Numbered from the stretch's first letter, positions 17,084 to 25,715 are shown. The stretch is 64,000 nt of DNA from Nitrosomonas sp. JL21 (GCF_009833095.1 NZ_QRCB01000018.1:16345-80344), one strand, 5' to 3'. Notes: generated from the letters alone by a model not told the origin. A program made the numbers and translations.

Positions 17084-17171
17084 TTTTTGTTATCCATGAT
17101 CAGATTTTTTAGACAAAAGCGATGTCGAATTTTTATACTACACGCCGTGAAGAAAAATACTTCAGAAAAGT

Positions 17172-17189
17172 GATGAATAAATATTCATC
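17172..17189. promoter_or_regulatory. Palindrome GATGAATA-2-TATTCATC, candidate operator
   Basis: A perfect 8-2-8 inverted repeat in the 183-base gap between divergent cysH and the peroxiredoxin gene. Position and symmetry suit a dimeric regulator, but no specific regulator motif was recognised. Confidence 0.4.
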
Positions 17190-17266
17190 AATCTTCATAT
17201 TTGTAATTCAAAATTGGATGTTCCCTCATAATTAAAAATTCCTTAACATGACATCAAGGAGAAAAA

Positions 17267-17869
17267 ATGTCTACACTCGTCACTCACTTGGCACCCGATT
17301 TTACTAAACCTGCCGTTCTACCCAATGGCAATTTTGATGAAAATTTCAATTTTCATGACCATATTCGTGATAAGTATGCGGTATTGTTTTTTTATCCGCT
17401 CGATTTCACTTTTGTCTGCCCCTCCGAAATCATTGCGCATTCGCATCGTGCCAAAGATTTTCAGCAAAGAAATGTAGAAGTCATCGGTGTATCCGTCGAC
17501 TCCCATTTTACTCATTTTGCTTGGCGTAACACACCCATTACGCAAGGAGGGATAGGCCCGATCGATATCACATTGGTATCGGATCTGGGTGGCGAAGTCA
17601 TGCATGCATATGGCGTCGGTCATCCGAACCATGTCGCATTGCGCGGCTCGTTCTTGATCGATAGAAAAGGCATCGTGCGCCACCAGGTCGTCAATGATCT
17701 GCCGCTGGGTCGGGATGTCGATGAGATGTTACGCATGGTTGATGCACTGCAGTTTTTCGAGGAACGCGGCGAGGTTTGTCCCGCAGGCTGGAAACATGGC
17801 GACCCAGGCATGAAAGCAAGCCCCGAGGGCGTTGCAGAATACCTCAGTCACCATGCCGAAAAATTATAA
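17267..17869 (+). CDS. 2-Cys peroxiredoxin (AhpC/Prx1 family)
   Basis: A 200-residue cytoplasmic peroxidase. The peroxidatic cysteine C51 lies in FTFVCPSE and the resolving cysteine C171 in GEVCPAGW, as in typical 2-Cys peroxiredoxins. A GG(L/V/I)G-like GGIGP segment near 95-99 and a C-terminal extension suggest the sensitive or AhpC-like class. It reduces hydrogen peroxide and organic peroxides with thioredoxin or AhpF-type reductants; no ahpF is nearby. ATG with AAGGAG at optimal distance. Divergent from cysH. Confidence 0.93.
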   Translation: MSTLVTHLAPDFTKPAVLPNGNFDENFNFHDHIRDKYAVLFFYPLDFTFVCPSEIIAHSHRAKDFQQRNVEVIGVSVDSHFTHFAWRNTPITQGGIGPIDITLVSDLGGEVMHAYGVGHPNHVALRGSFLIDRKGIVRHQVVNDLPLGRDVDEMLRMVDALQFFEERGEVCPAGWKHGDPGMKASPEGVAEYLSHHAEKL

Positions 17870-17985
17870 TTCACACATAGAAGCGAGATTCCCTGAGGCA
17901 TTCACGAAAGCGACAGGGGGCGCTCGCGGTTTGAATATGCGGCAATAATGTAACTGTTTCTCATCAGGATTAATTTCAACTGACT

Positions 17986-18017
17986 GCTCATCAAGAAGCC
18001 CTTAATTCTTGATGAGC
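17986..18017. terminator. Perfect 12-bp stem-loop after the peroxiredoxin gene
   Basis: GCTCATCAAGAA (17986-17997) pairs with TTCTTGATGAGC (18006-18017) over an 8-base loop. It lies between the peroxiredoxin gene and the gene starting at 18060. No T run follows, so it may be a factor-assisted terminator, an mRNA-stabilising hairpin or a leader structure of the next gene. Confidence 0.5.
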
Positions 18018-18059
18018 TAAGTCATAACAAGATGATATATCAAACACTTAAGGATACCG

Positions 18060-18665
18060 ATGTCGGCACCATCTAAATTGTCATCCCGTAGTAAATTCCA
18101 AATTGGATTGTTGATGGCTATTTTCAGCTCGTTCCTGGCGTTTGGAATGTTGTATCGCGCCAGTTCTCAAGGCGATTTTGCTGATACGTATCCCAAGGGG
18201 TTTCGCGGCGGTGCCTGCACTGTCGAAACAGATTCCTTGACGATTGGTTACTCGGGATATTATCTTCCTGACGACTATGAAGCTCCCAGCAATACCATCC
18301 GATCTCCGTTCATGCCCGTTCAATGCGGAAAAATCCCCGAACCTGGCACGATCAATATTTCAATCGATTTGTTGTATCCGGAATCGGCGCGAGATACCCC
18401 GCTTGCACTGCGTTTAGTCAAAGTGGAGTCCAATGAAAAAGAAACTTCCAAAGAATCCGAAGTTTTTTCCCTTCCTGCCAAGCCTCATCAATCGGGAGTC
18501 ATTACACAGTCGATCAAGCTGAGCGAAGTGGGTCAATATTTTCTGTATCTGGACGGAACGCATGCGGACAATAGCCGCGTTCAGGTCAAAGTTCCGCTGA
18601 ACGTTGGTCTGGAGTGGAGAGATCATCTCAGAAAACTTTTTTCCACCTTCATGAAGAACCATTAG
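18060..18665 (+). CDS. Membrane-anchored extracytoplasmic protein, unknown family (paralogue of 19873-20427)
   Basis: A 201-residue protein with an N-terminal signal anchor (about 13-31), then a domain that looks beta-rich with two cysteines (near 52 and 89). Its layout parallels the protein at 19873-20427. PESARDTPLALRLVK here corresponds to DQALRDMPIGIKIV there, and GVITQSIKLSEVGQYFLYLDG corresponds to GIIKGEFNLDEGQYTLFVTG. I read the two as distant paralogues. ATG with AAGGA upstream. No family could be named with certainty; AmoD/AmoE-like proteins of ammonia oxidisers are a possibility suggested by size, topology and the amoC relic nearby. Confidence 0.78.
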   Translation: MSAPSKLSSRSKFQIGLLMAIFSSFLAFGMLYRASSQGDFADTYPKGFRGGACTVETDSLTIGYSGYYLPDDYEAPSNTIRSPFMPVQCGKIPEPGTINISIDLLYPESARDTPLALRLVKVESNEKETSKESEVFSLPAKPHQSGVITQSIKLSEVGQYFLYLDGTHADNSRVQVKVPLNVGLEWRDHLRKLFSTFMKNH

Positions 18666-18834
18666 ATACCCAACAACCAGCTCCTCAAGTAAAACGCCGA
18701 TTACTTCGGTGAACGAATGGAAGCGATAGGCTAGAAAGTGAGTATTGCTCACCAATGCAATACGCTGGCACAGTCAATCAATCCGAGTTTCCTTGACGCA
18801 CATCCATAATGAATGAATAGATTGAGCTATTTCT

Positions 18835-18861
18835 TAAATATCCCTCCTCAAATGCCGCTAT
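18835..18861 (+). promoter_or_regulatory. FliA (sigma-28)-type promoter of the YjfB gene
   Basis: TAAATATC (18835-18842), an 11-base spacer, then GCCGCTAT (18854-18861) compared with the flagellar consensus TAAAGTTT-N11-GCCGATAA; the -10 box matches at six of eight positions. It ends 29 bases before the ATG of the motility-related gene. Confidence 0.6.
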
Positions 18862-18890
18862 TACCTCTGTAAAAGATAAGGAGTATTTCT

Positions 18891-19091
18891 ATGGATGTTA
18901 CAGGTATAGCAAATGTAGCGACAGCAATGTCTGAAGCCAGTACCAATCAGGCAGTCAGTGTTGCTGTCTTAAAGAAGGCAATGGATGTGAGCGCTGCAGG
19001 CGCACTCGCATTGATCGAAGCGATTCCCGATGCTCAGTCCGTACAAAGGTTGCCTTCGCACCTCGGGCAGAATATCAATACTACTGCTTAG
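18891..19091 (+). CDS. YjfB-family putative motility protein
   Basis: A 66-residue helical protein matching the small YjfB family: an N-terminal segment with repeated alanine/serine, a central AVSVAVLKKAMDVSAAGALA and a C-terminal half carrying the IEAIP-type turn. Members occur in flagellated bacteria and are thought to relate to motility; biochemical function is unknown. ATG with AAGGAG seven bases upstream, a FliA-like promoter before it and a strong intrinsic terminator after it. It is therefore a self-contained transcription unit controlled with the flagellar regulon. Confidence 0.8.
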   Translation: MDVTGIANVATAMSEASTNQAVSVAVLKKAMDVSAAGALALIEAIPDAQSVQRLPSHLGQNINTTA

Positions 19092-19112
19092 TTTTTACAT
19101 TTTCTCCGTTGA

Positions 19113-19146
19113 AACAGCGCTATGGAAATAGCGCTGTTTTTTTATC
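19113..19146 (+). terminator. Intrinsic terminator after the YjfB gene
   Basis: AAACAGCGCTAT and ATAGCGCTGTTT form a perfect 12-bp stem over a GGAA tetraloop, followed by a run of T. A classical rho-independent terminator 22 bases after the stop codon. Confidence 0.92.
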
Positions 19147-19303
19147 AATAAGAAATCTCTGCAGCATGAAACGATAAACAAAAATCCTGACCAACCCTCA
19201 GAAGCGTGCATTACTTTTCCTCATTGTCTCCCGATAAGTTGACATTCCCCCTTTTCGGTTCAAAAAATATCAATGCATAGTTAGTCCTGAACGATTATAT
19301 TTT

Positions 19304-19664
<361 letters not shown>

Positions 19665-19697
19665 CCAGGGAACCAAAAACAAGCAGTCATACTCATT

Positions 19698-19840
19698 AGA
19701 GAAGCTTTGAAAAAGTAGCGAGCAAAAGTCAAGTGAGAACGGAATCGGGGTGAAGAACCGCGATTTCAAATCAATCAGCATTTCGAGTTTCATTTCCACG
19801 CAACGCGACTGAGCGTAGACGTTTTTTAGAGCTTCTTTAG
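19698..19840. repeat. 143-bp MITE-like element with inverted GAAGCTCTGAAAAA-type ends
   Basis: The left end GAGAAGCTTTGAAAAAGT and the complement of the right end AAAGAAGCTCTAAAAAACGT are similar, giving imperfect terminal inverted repeats of about 18 bases. The same end sequence occurs at 23650, 36974, 39071 and 49991-50130. It holds no gene. Confidence 0.5.
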
Positions 19841-19872
19841 AACATCGTTCACCAAGGCAGGAGATTTTTTAT

Positions 19873-20427
19873 ATGATTAAGAAACTAATAAACACATGGA
19901 CTTTAGCAGCCCTGGCTTCCATTTCACTGTATTCGGGTTTGGTCGCTGCGCACGGTAAAGTGACGCTGGAAGCGGATGTATGTGTACGCAATATATCAGG
20001 CAGCATGGTGCATTTGAGTACTTATCAGCCTCAATATGACCCGGAAGCGGAATATTGCACTGAAATTCCCAAAGAAGGTGAAACTGTCTGGGTGCTGGAT
20101 CTTGTTGATCAGGCATTGCGCGATATGCCGATCGGCATCAAGATCGTCAGAGGTAGCGGTCAAGCTTTAAGCGATACCGTTGCATCGTTATATTCCACCA
20201 ATCATGCCGACGGCATCATTAAAGGAGAATTTAATCTCGACGAAGGTCAATATACGTTGTTTGTAACTGGCGAAGGGGTTCCGCCTTTGCAATATGAATA
20301 TCCTATACGAATTCAAATGACCAATTACACAGAAATGGTTTTCAAAGCAATACCGTATCTGATCACTTTTTTGCTGTTGGCGTTAATCACGGATAAATTC
20401 CTCAAGCGGCGGCAAGCGCAACAATAA
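19873..20427 (+). CDS. Exported, C-terminally anchored protein with predicted N-terminal histidine, unknown family
   Basis: A 184-residue protein: signal peptide (1-26) with a likely cleavage site VAA|HGK, an extracytoplasmic domain with two cysteines (VCVRN near 36 and YCTEIP near 56) likely forming a disulfide, and a C-terminal membrane helix (about 157-176) before a basic KRRQAQQ tail. If cleaved as predicted, the mature protein starts with histidine, as AmoB/PmoB and LPMOs do, where that residue binds copper. ATG with AGGAG about ten bases upstream. A distant paralogue lies at 18060-18665 and an amoC relic between them. Function unknown; an AmoD/AmoE-like copper-related role is a hypothesis only. 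Confidence 0.82.
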   Translation: MIKKLINTWTLAALASISLYSGLVAAHGKVTLEADVCVRNISGSMVHLSTYQPQYDPEAEYCTEIPKEGETVWVLDLVDQALRDMPIGIKIVRGSGQALSDTVASLYSTNHADGIIKGEFNLDEGQYTLFVTGEGVPPLQYEYPIRIQMTNYTEMVFKAIPYLITFLLLALITDKFLKRRQAQQ

Positions 20428-20514
20428 CGTCATCAGAATTAAAAGAACTTCACATCATTCTGCAACATATATAATCACGACAGCGGCGGTCTACACTAAC
20501 CTCCGCTGTAATCA

Positions 20515-21054
20515 TTACCGAGGGGGCGGTGGCGGGGGATTACCGGGTGGAGGGGGAGGCGGCACAAAATCCGCTGCAGGTGGAGTAGTTCTTCTGCCAC
20601 TGTTGTTTGATGGGCCATTTATGATTTTGCCATTGATGGGAACGCGATGCCCCTTGGCATACATGCATTGAACATAGCTGTTGTCGTACCGTTCTTGATT
20701 AGCATAACCCGATGCCGTGGCAGTGCTGGATCCCATCAAGCTACCTATCAATAATCCCAAGCCCGCACCAATGGCTGCACCTTCGCCACCTCCAAGCGCA
20801 GCACCCGCAGCAGCACCCAGTCCAGTTCCAACCACTGCGCCCTCAACACCACTCGCTCGCGAGGCCTGCCGCGGCGAACTGCCGCTGAGTTGCTCATGCG
20901 CGTATTGACGGCACTCTGATTCATCAGACCGAAACTGATCAAAGCTCATATTTGAACCCGGCAAAGTCATTACGCTCGGGCCCGACGGTAAATGCACGCA
21001 TGCTGCGAGCGACCCGGCCCCCACTAAAATAAATAAGTTTCTAAGTTTTCTCAT
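20515..21054 (-). CDS. Glycine-zipper outer-membrane lipoprotein with polyproline tail
   Basis: A 179-residue lipoprotein: lipobox GAGSLAAC, a short soluble part with Cys pair (SECRQYA...QCMYAKGH), a glycine-zipper helix of alternating small residues (about 70-110), and a C-terminal tail of six prolines, glycine, asparagine and six more prolines. Glycine-zipper lipoproteins of this type (YMGG/SlyB-like) insert in or brace the outer membrane. The ATG at 21054 is taken because the signal sequence starts there; a longer frame to 21120 would run into the upstream gene. It follows the His-rich protein by 17 bases. Confidence 0.8.
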   Translation of the reverse strand: MRKLRNLFILVGAGSLAACVHLPSGPSVMTLPGSNMSFDQFRSDESECRQYAHEQLSGSSPRQASRASGVEGAVVGTGLGAAAGAALGGGEGAAIGAGLGLLIGSLMGSSTATASGYANQERYDNSYVQCMYAKGHRVPINGKIINGPSNNSGRRTTPPAADFVPPPPPPGNPPPPPPR

Positions 21055-21071
21055 CAGCTTGCCTTTGCATT

Positions 21072-21473
21072 CTATTGTGCCGTTGATTGGGGAGCTACTG
21101 GTATCCATCCATTTGAGCAATCCCGAACATCCGGATAATAACCTTCAGGGTTTAAGCAATAGTACCAATAACCGGTTGGAGGCAGAGCCATCCTGGATTG
21201 TTCCTGCTGAATATAAACGGGCGGCGTGATCGGCACCACGACTGGCGGCGGTGGACGGTAATACGGCGTATTCCAGAACGGTGAAGAATATCCTCCATAA
21301 AACCCTGGCCCATAAAATCCCGGACCGTACCATAAGCCAGGTCCACCGATGCTGATCCCAAAATCGAAATGGCGATGGCGATGATGACCATGTCCACCCC
21401 GGGCCCAGGCAATATCAGCACTTATCACCATGAATGCCAGCGCTAACCCACCTGCTGTTTTCCAGTCGATCAT
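21072..21473 (-). CDS. Secreted histidine/glycine-rich protein, function unknown
   Basis: A 133-residue exported protein: signal peptide ending near WA|RGG, then a histidine-rich RGGHGHHRHRHFDFG stretch, a Gly/Tyr/Phe/Pro-rich middle with GPGFYGPGFYGG repeats, and a C-terminal YCLNPEGYYPDVRDCSNGW segment found at the end of many small exported proteobacterial proteins. The His run could bind metal. ATG 21473 gives the best signal peptide; ATG 21512 is an alternative with 13 more residues. It forms a likely operon with the glycine-zipper lipoprotein downstream. Confidence 0.72.
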   Translation of the reverse strand: MIDWKTAGGLALAFMVISADIAWARGGHGHHRHRHFDFGISIGGPGLWYGPGFYGPGFYGGYSSPFWNTPYYRPPPPVVVPITPPVYIQQEQSRMALPPTGYWYYCLNPEGYYPDVRDCSNGWIPVAPQSTAQ

Positions 21474-21723
21474 TCTGAAACTGACTAGCTCATCAAAAAA
21501 ATATCTCATCATTTTTGGTTATTCAAATAACTTACATTGATAACACTCAGCGGCTTACATCCAACCTGTCTCTTTTCCGGGAATTGTAGAGATTGAATAC
21601 TGAATAAACGCTGAATGCAGCGCAACCATGCATCTGTTCCAGACAATCGGAGCGAAGCCTGATGTTTTCTTCAAGTAAACACGAACTGCAACCGTAAAAA
21701 CAATAAATTCTGAAGAGAAAATA

Positions 21724-22761
21724 ATGGCCATACCCCCCCAAAAAACGATTCCCCGAAAATCCAATCACGATGCTGCTATTGCCACAAACAAGACTAAAAT
21801 GCGGCATTCGACAGGTTTTCGATGGAAATCCCTGATCTTTTCGCTCTTTGCCTGGACGATGGTCGCGTTATCTCTGCTCGCTGCCTTCGATGAGGAAATG
21901 TTGTGGAATTATTTTCGCCAATCTCGTAGCGTGCCAACACAAACCATCGCTGCAACTGCGCCAAGCCTGTGCGAACCGTTACCACCTCATGGATCCGCAT
22001 TCATCATGGATCCCTCCGTGATGAATCGCACCGATGTACGCTATTCGGGCCTGGAAATCCAAAATGACTTTAACTATCCCCTAGCCGTAATTCTTTCGAA
22101 TCCTGGAAGTTCGAGGCCATCGCTCGCTCTGTTTATTTTTCCTGACCAGGCCCTTCAAGTCAGTGTCCCAATCGGTCAGTATGACATGCAATTACTGATC
22201 GGCTCAAAATGGTGCAATTTGATTGCTGGCTTCTCGGATGGCGCACACGTTTCCGTATCGGAAAAGGTGGCTATCATTCCCGGCGTAACCTCTCAGATGC
22301 AATTTTACGGCGCCGGGCTGGATCCCATTCAATTGGCGTTGGCTTACCGCCACATCAACCTCTCTGAACAGGAAAAAAACGGCTCATCCGAAATCATTGC
22401 CCCGGGAAAACTTGAACTCAAACAAACAACGAACGGGCATTATTTCAGCACAGGTGCCATCAATGGATCTGAAGTGGTGTTCATGATTGATACAGGCGCC
22501 ACCTTCGTGGCCATCTCGGCTGAGATGGCAGTCCGGGCAGGCATACAAAAATGCACCCCGCATTTCGTGATTACCGCAAATGACCGGGTGCAAGGATGCG
22601 CCGCAACAGCCGCAGAAATCACCTTTGGCCCATTCAAACTCACGAATGTGACCGTGAGCATACTGCCCGGTATGCCGGGCGATGCGCTGCTGGGAATGAA
22701 TGTTCTCCGGAATTTTCACATTGAGCAGATCGATAACCTGATGCGAATTTCTTCGCGGTAG
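21724..22761 (+). CDS. Membrane-anchored retropepsin-like aspartic protease (clan AA)
   Basis: A 345-residue protein with one N-terminal membrane helix (about 39-57), an unassigned extracytoplasmic region (about 60-225) and a C-terminal retropepsin-like domain (about 230-345). The catalytic motif IDTGATFVAIS is intact and the LLGMNVL motif near the end completes the fold. Such single-motif enzymes work as dimers; relatives in Proteobacteria belong to the TIGR02281 group. The middle region, containing a serine/proline-rich part, is not part of that short family, so this is an extended version. Substrate unknown. Confidence 0.8.
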   Translation: MAIPPQKTIPRKSNHDAAIATNKTKMRHSTGFRWKSLIFSLFAWTMVALSLLAAFDEEMLWNYFRQSRSVPTQTIAATAPSLCEPLPPHGSAFIMDPSVMNRTDVRYSGLEIQNDFNYPLAVILSNPGSSRPSLALFIFPDQALQVSVPIGQYDMQLLIGSKWCNLIAGFSDGAHVSVSEKVAIIPGVTSQMQFYGAGLDPIQLALAYRHINLSEQEKNGSSEIIAPGKLELKQTTNGHYFSTGAINGSEVVFMIDTGATFVAISAEMAVRAGIQKCTPHFVITANDRVQGCAATAAEITFGPFKLTNVTVSILPGMPGDALLGMNVLRNFHIEQIDNLMRISSR

Positions 22762-23029
22762 AAGGGTTTCCGATCCATTGTTTGGTTTCTTGAACGCCAT
22801 GCAAATCGAGGCACGGATGCTTGCTGTCTTTCTGAAGCCCGGCAGAAAACCAAAAAATTCCTCGAGCCGAGAACAGAAATAAGTTAATTTCAAATCTTCA
22901 AGTAAGATCTTAAAACAGCAGTATGGATGGCCAGCAAGGCACATTCAGGCAATAAATCTCGGTTTCCAGAGATTTCGCTTTGAGCAACATTTTAACGCAG
23001 CAGACTTAAGCGCAGGAGTTCTCAGCGCA

Positions 23030-23617
23030 TTAACGCGCATCGTCCGATCCATTTCTGAGCACTTGTGGCACGGCCGCCTTCAGATAATAAAACATCGACC
23101 ACAACGTCAGCACAGCAGCGATATAGATCAGCCATGTGCCAATCTGTTGAGAATTAAAGTATTCACCGATATTTTCATGGTACAGCAGCAGAGGGATCGC
23201 GATCATTTGAGAGGAGGTCTTGATTTTACCGAGAAAAGACACCGCGACGCTTTTGGATTGTCCGATTTGCGCCATCCATTCACGCAATGCCGACACCGTA
23301 ATCTCCCGTCCGATAATGATTAACGCAATCGGTGCATCCAGCCGACCCAGATATACCAACACAATCAACGCCGCAGACACCATCAATTTGTCAGCCACGG
23401 GATCCAGAAATGCACCGAATGCGGAAGCTTGATCGAGAACGCGTGCCAAATAACCGTCCAGCCAATCCGTTACTGCAGCGCCTGTGAAAATGAGCGTGGC
23501 GACCAGATTCTGATTGACGGGAGAAAGCCAGTCATGCGGAAGATAGTAGATTCCGACAAATAACGGGATGGCCAGAATACGGAGCCACGTCAATAGATTG
23601 GGTAGATTGTAAGGCAT
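23030..23617 (-). CDS. pgsA: CDP-diacylglycerol-glycerol-3-phosphate 3-phosphatidyltransferase
   Basis: A 195-residue integral membrane enzyme of the CDP-alcohol phosphotransferase family that makes phosphatidylglycerophosphate, the precursor of phosphatidylglycerol. The catalytic motif DG-x2-AR-x8-G-x3-D-x3-D is complete in DWLDGYLARVLDQASAFG followed by AFLDPVADK (near 49-73). Four to five membrane helices are visible. ATG start without a clear ribosome-binding site. It is downstream of uvrC on the same strand, separated by an 86-base gap containing a dispersed repeat; uvrC-pgsA neighbourhood is common in Proteobacteria. Confidence 0.95.
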   Translation of the reverse strand: MPYNLPNLLTWLRILAIPLFVGIYYLPHDWLSPVNQNLVATLIFTGAAVTDWLDGYLARVLDQASAFGAFLDPVADKLMVSAALIVLVYLGRLDAPIALIIIGREITVSALREWMAQIGQSKSVAVSFLGKIKTSSQMIAIPLLLYHENIGEYFNSQQIGTWLIYIAAVLTLWSMFYYLKAAVPQVLRNGSDDAR

Positions 23618-23649
23618 ACGATAGTCGATAAAAATGGAAAGATGAATCT

Positions 23650-23699
23650 AAGGAAGCTCTGAAAACGACCACTCTCGGCCATGTTGCCCTTTTCAGCGT
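23650..23699. repeat. Short copy of the dispersed AAGGAAGCTCTGAAAA repeat
   Basis: AAGGAAGCTCTGAAAACGACC at its left end and CCCTTTTCAGCG at its right (complement CGCTGAAAAGGG) form an imperfect stem. It lies between uvrC and pgsA and may double as a weak terminator. Related to 19698-19840 and 49991-50130. Confidence 0.45.
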
Positions 23700-23703
23700 T
23701 TGC

Positions 23704-25521
23704 TCAATGCAATTCTTTATAAATCTTTTCCGCCAAATTCCTGCTGATCCCTTCGGTTTGTTGCAATTCTTCTATGCTTGCCGTCAGTACGCCTTTCAAT
23801 CCGCCGAACCGCCCCAATAAACGTTGCCTGCGTTTTGGGCCGACGCCGCTGATATCTTCCAGGCTGGAGCTGGTACGTGTTTTCGCGCGCTTGCCCCGAT
23901 GCCCCTGGATGGCAAAACGATGCGCCTCATCGCGGATCTGCTGGATCAAATGCAGCGCCGCATGTTCACTCGGCAATTGTAACGGCTTTTCGAAAGCTGG
24001 AGAAATCAATTGTTCCAGCCCGGGTTTGCGCCCTTCGCCTTTCGCCACTCCCAACAGCTTGGCTTCGGAAATGCCGAGTTCCTGCAATGCTTCCTGCGCT
24101 GCCGTGACTTGCCCTTTGCCGCCATCGATCAGGATCAGATCCGGCAATTGACCTTCGCCGCTGACCACTTTCTGATAACGCCGGGTCAGTGCCTCACGCA
24201 TCGCGGCATAGTCATCGCCCGGCGTAATTCCTTCGATATTGTAGCGGCGGTATTCATTGTTGCGCATCGAAAAATTGTCATACACCACGCACGAAGCCAC
24301 AGTCGCCTCGCCGAGCGTATGGCTGATATCGAAACATTCGATGCGGCTCAGACCGGGCATGTGCAATACCTGTTGCAGCGCCAATAGGCGTTTTTCCTGG
24401 CTGGCCTGACGGCTCAGCAGTTGTTTCAGCGCCTGTTGTGCGTTTTCGGTCGCCATCGTCAGCCAGGCGCGTTTTTCGGCCACTGGATTGGACTGAATCG
24501 TAATTTTGTGTCCGCACTGAGCAGCCAGCAGTTGCTGAAAGGCTTCGCGCTTGATTTTTTCGCCGACGATGATCAAGGGTGGCGCGCTGCGGTTCAAATA
24601 ATGCTGCGCCAGAAACGCTTCGACCACATCCGCTGCAGTGCAATCGTCGGCATTCTGTGGAAAGAAACTCTTGTCTCCCAGATGTCGCCCTCCCCTGACC
24701 ATGGCCAGATTGACGCAGACTTTCCCCGATCCACCCTCCATCAGCGCGCACGCAATGACATCGGCATCCAGCGCCTTGCCGCTGTCGACGAACTGTTTTT
24801 CACGGATTTTGCGCAGTGCTTGAATCTGATCGCGCAGTGCTGCAGCTTGTTCGTATTCCATCCGCTCCGAAGCTTGCTGCATTTTCGCTTCGATGACGGC
24901 CATCACCTCAGTCTGCTTGCCCTGCAGGAATAACTCAGCATTCTGAACATCATTCTGATAGTCTTGCTGATCGATTTGCCGGATGCACGGCCCGCTGCAA
25001 CGCTTGATCTGGAACAATAAGCACGGCCGGGTACGATTATGAAACACGCTGTCCTCACACGTGCGCAACCGGAATATCTTCTGCAATAACTGAATGCTTT
25101 CCCGCACGATGCCGGCATTCGGATAAGGCCCAAAGTACTGGTGCGTTTTATCCAGCACGCCGCGGTAAAACCCCAAGCGGGGAAATTCGTGCCCGCTCAG
25201 GATGACGTACGGATAGGATTTGTCATCCCGGAACAGGATGTTGTAACGCGGCTTCAGGCTCTTGATCAGATTATTTTCCAGCAACAACGCCTCGGCTTCT
25301 GAGCGGGTTACGGTAGTCTCGATGTTCGCCACTTGCGACACCATCAATTGAGTTCTCGGCCCAAGATGAGTCTTCTGGAAATAGGAAGAAACGCGCTTTC
25401 TGAGGCTGACTGCTTTGCCGACGTAGATCACTTCACCGGCAGTGTTCATCATACGATAAACACCCGGTTGCAGCGGTAAATGAGTGCAGAATTCCTTGGG
25501 ATTGAAGCCAGCGTTCGACAA
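23704..25521 (-). CDS. uvrC: Excinuclease ABC subunit C
   Basis: A 605-residue nucleotide excision repair endonuclease making the 3' and 5' incisions with UvrB. Visible parts: GIY-YIG domain (PGVYRM...VIYVGKA near 15-35), the cysteine-containing CxRPCLLFQIKRCSGPC segment, UVR domain (about 195-230), the RNase H-like C-terminal nuclease (ECFDISH, LILIDGGKGQ) and a helix-hairpin-helix tail. No ATG precedes the first domain. The TTG at 25521 is chosen: it lies six bases after the tautomerase stop and GGAGAGGG is nine bases before it. A TTG at 25566 would overlap the tautomerase gene. Confidence 0.95.
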   Translation of the reverse strand: MSNAGFNPKEFCTHLPLQPGVYRMMNTAGEVIYVGKAVSLRKRVSSYFQKTHLGPRTQLMVSQVANIETTVTRSEAEALLLENNLIKSLKPRYNILFRDDKSYPYVILSGHEFPRLGFYRGVLDKTHQYFGPYPNAGIVRESIQLLQKIFRLRTCEDSVFHNRTRPCLLFQIKRCSGPCIRQIDQQDYQNDVQNAELFLQGKQTEVMAVIEAKMQQASERMEYEQAAALRDQIQALRKIREKQFVDSGKALDADVIACALMEGGSGKVCVNLAMVRGGRHLGDKSFFPQNADDCTAADVVEAFLAQHYLNRSAPPLIIVGEKIKREAFQQLLAAQCGHKITIQSNPVAEKRAWLTMATENAQQALKQLLSRQASQEKRLLALQQVLHMPGLSRIECFDISHTLGEATVASCVVYDNFSMRNNEYRRYNIEGITPGDDYAAMREALTRRYQKVVSGEGQLPDLILIDGGKGQVTAAQEALQELGISEAKLLGVAKGEGRKPGLEQLISPAFEKPLQLPSEHAALHLIQQIRDEAHRFAIQGHRGKRAKTRTSSSLEDISGVGPKRRQRLLGRFGGLKGVLTASIEELQQTEGISRNLAEKIYKELH

Positions 25522-25526
25522 CGGAC

Positions 25527-25715
25527 TTAGCCCTCTCCGTCCAGCAATTTGCCTGCGACTGCCCAATTCTCATCAGGAATTTCATCAAAACTGATATACG
25601 TATACGATCTGGGTTTCTTGGCAATGCGCTCCAGCGTATCGGTCAGTTCCTCGGCAATCTGTTTTTTCTGTTCACGCGTTAATGTTCCGGCCACACGGAT
25701 ATTCACATACGGCAT
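25527..25715 (-). CDS. 4-Oxalocrotonate tautomerase family protein
   Basis: A 62-residue protein of the tautomerase superfamily. After removal of the initiator Met, the catalytic Pro-1 in PYVNIRVAG would be the N-terminus; the rest matches the short 4-OT fold (LTREQKKQIAEELT helix, YISFDEIP strand). These hexameric enzymes interconvert enol and keto acids; the actual substrate here is unknown. ATG with AAGGAG five to eight bases upstream. It sits directly before uvrC, which starts six bases after its stop, so the two are probably co-transcribed. Confidence 0.88.
   Translation of the reverse strand: MPYVNIRVAGTLTREQKKQIAEELTDTLERIAKKPRSYTYISFDEIPDENWAVAGKLLDGEG

Noticed and set aside
21547..21807. 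An 86-codon minus-strand frame upstream of the protease gene
   Set aside because: Overlaps the protease start and its frame contains an improbable mix of Cys, Tyr and Phe; no start signal.
25522..25566. Longer UvrC start at TTG 25566
   Set aside because: Overlaps the tautomerase gene; the TTG at 25521 has GGAGAGGG at good distance.
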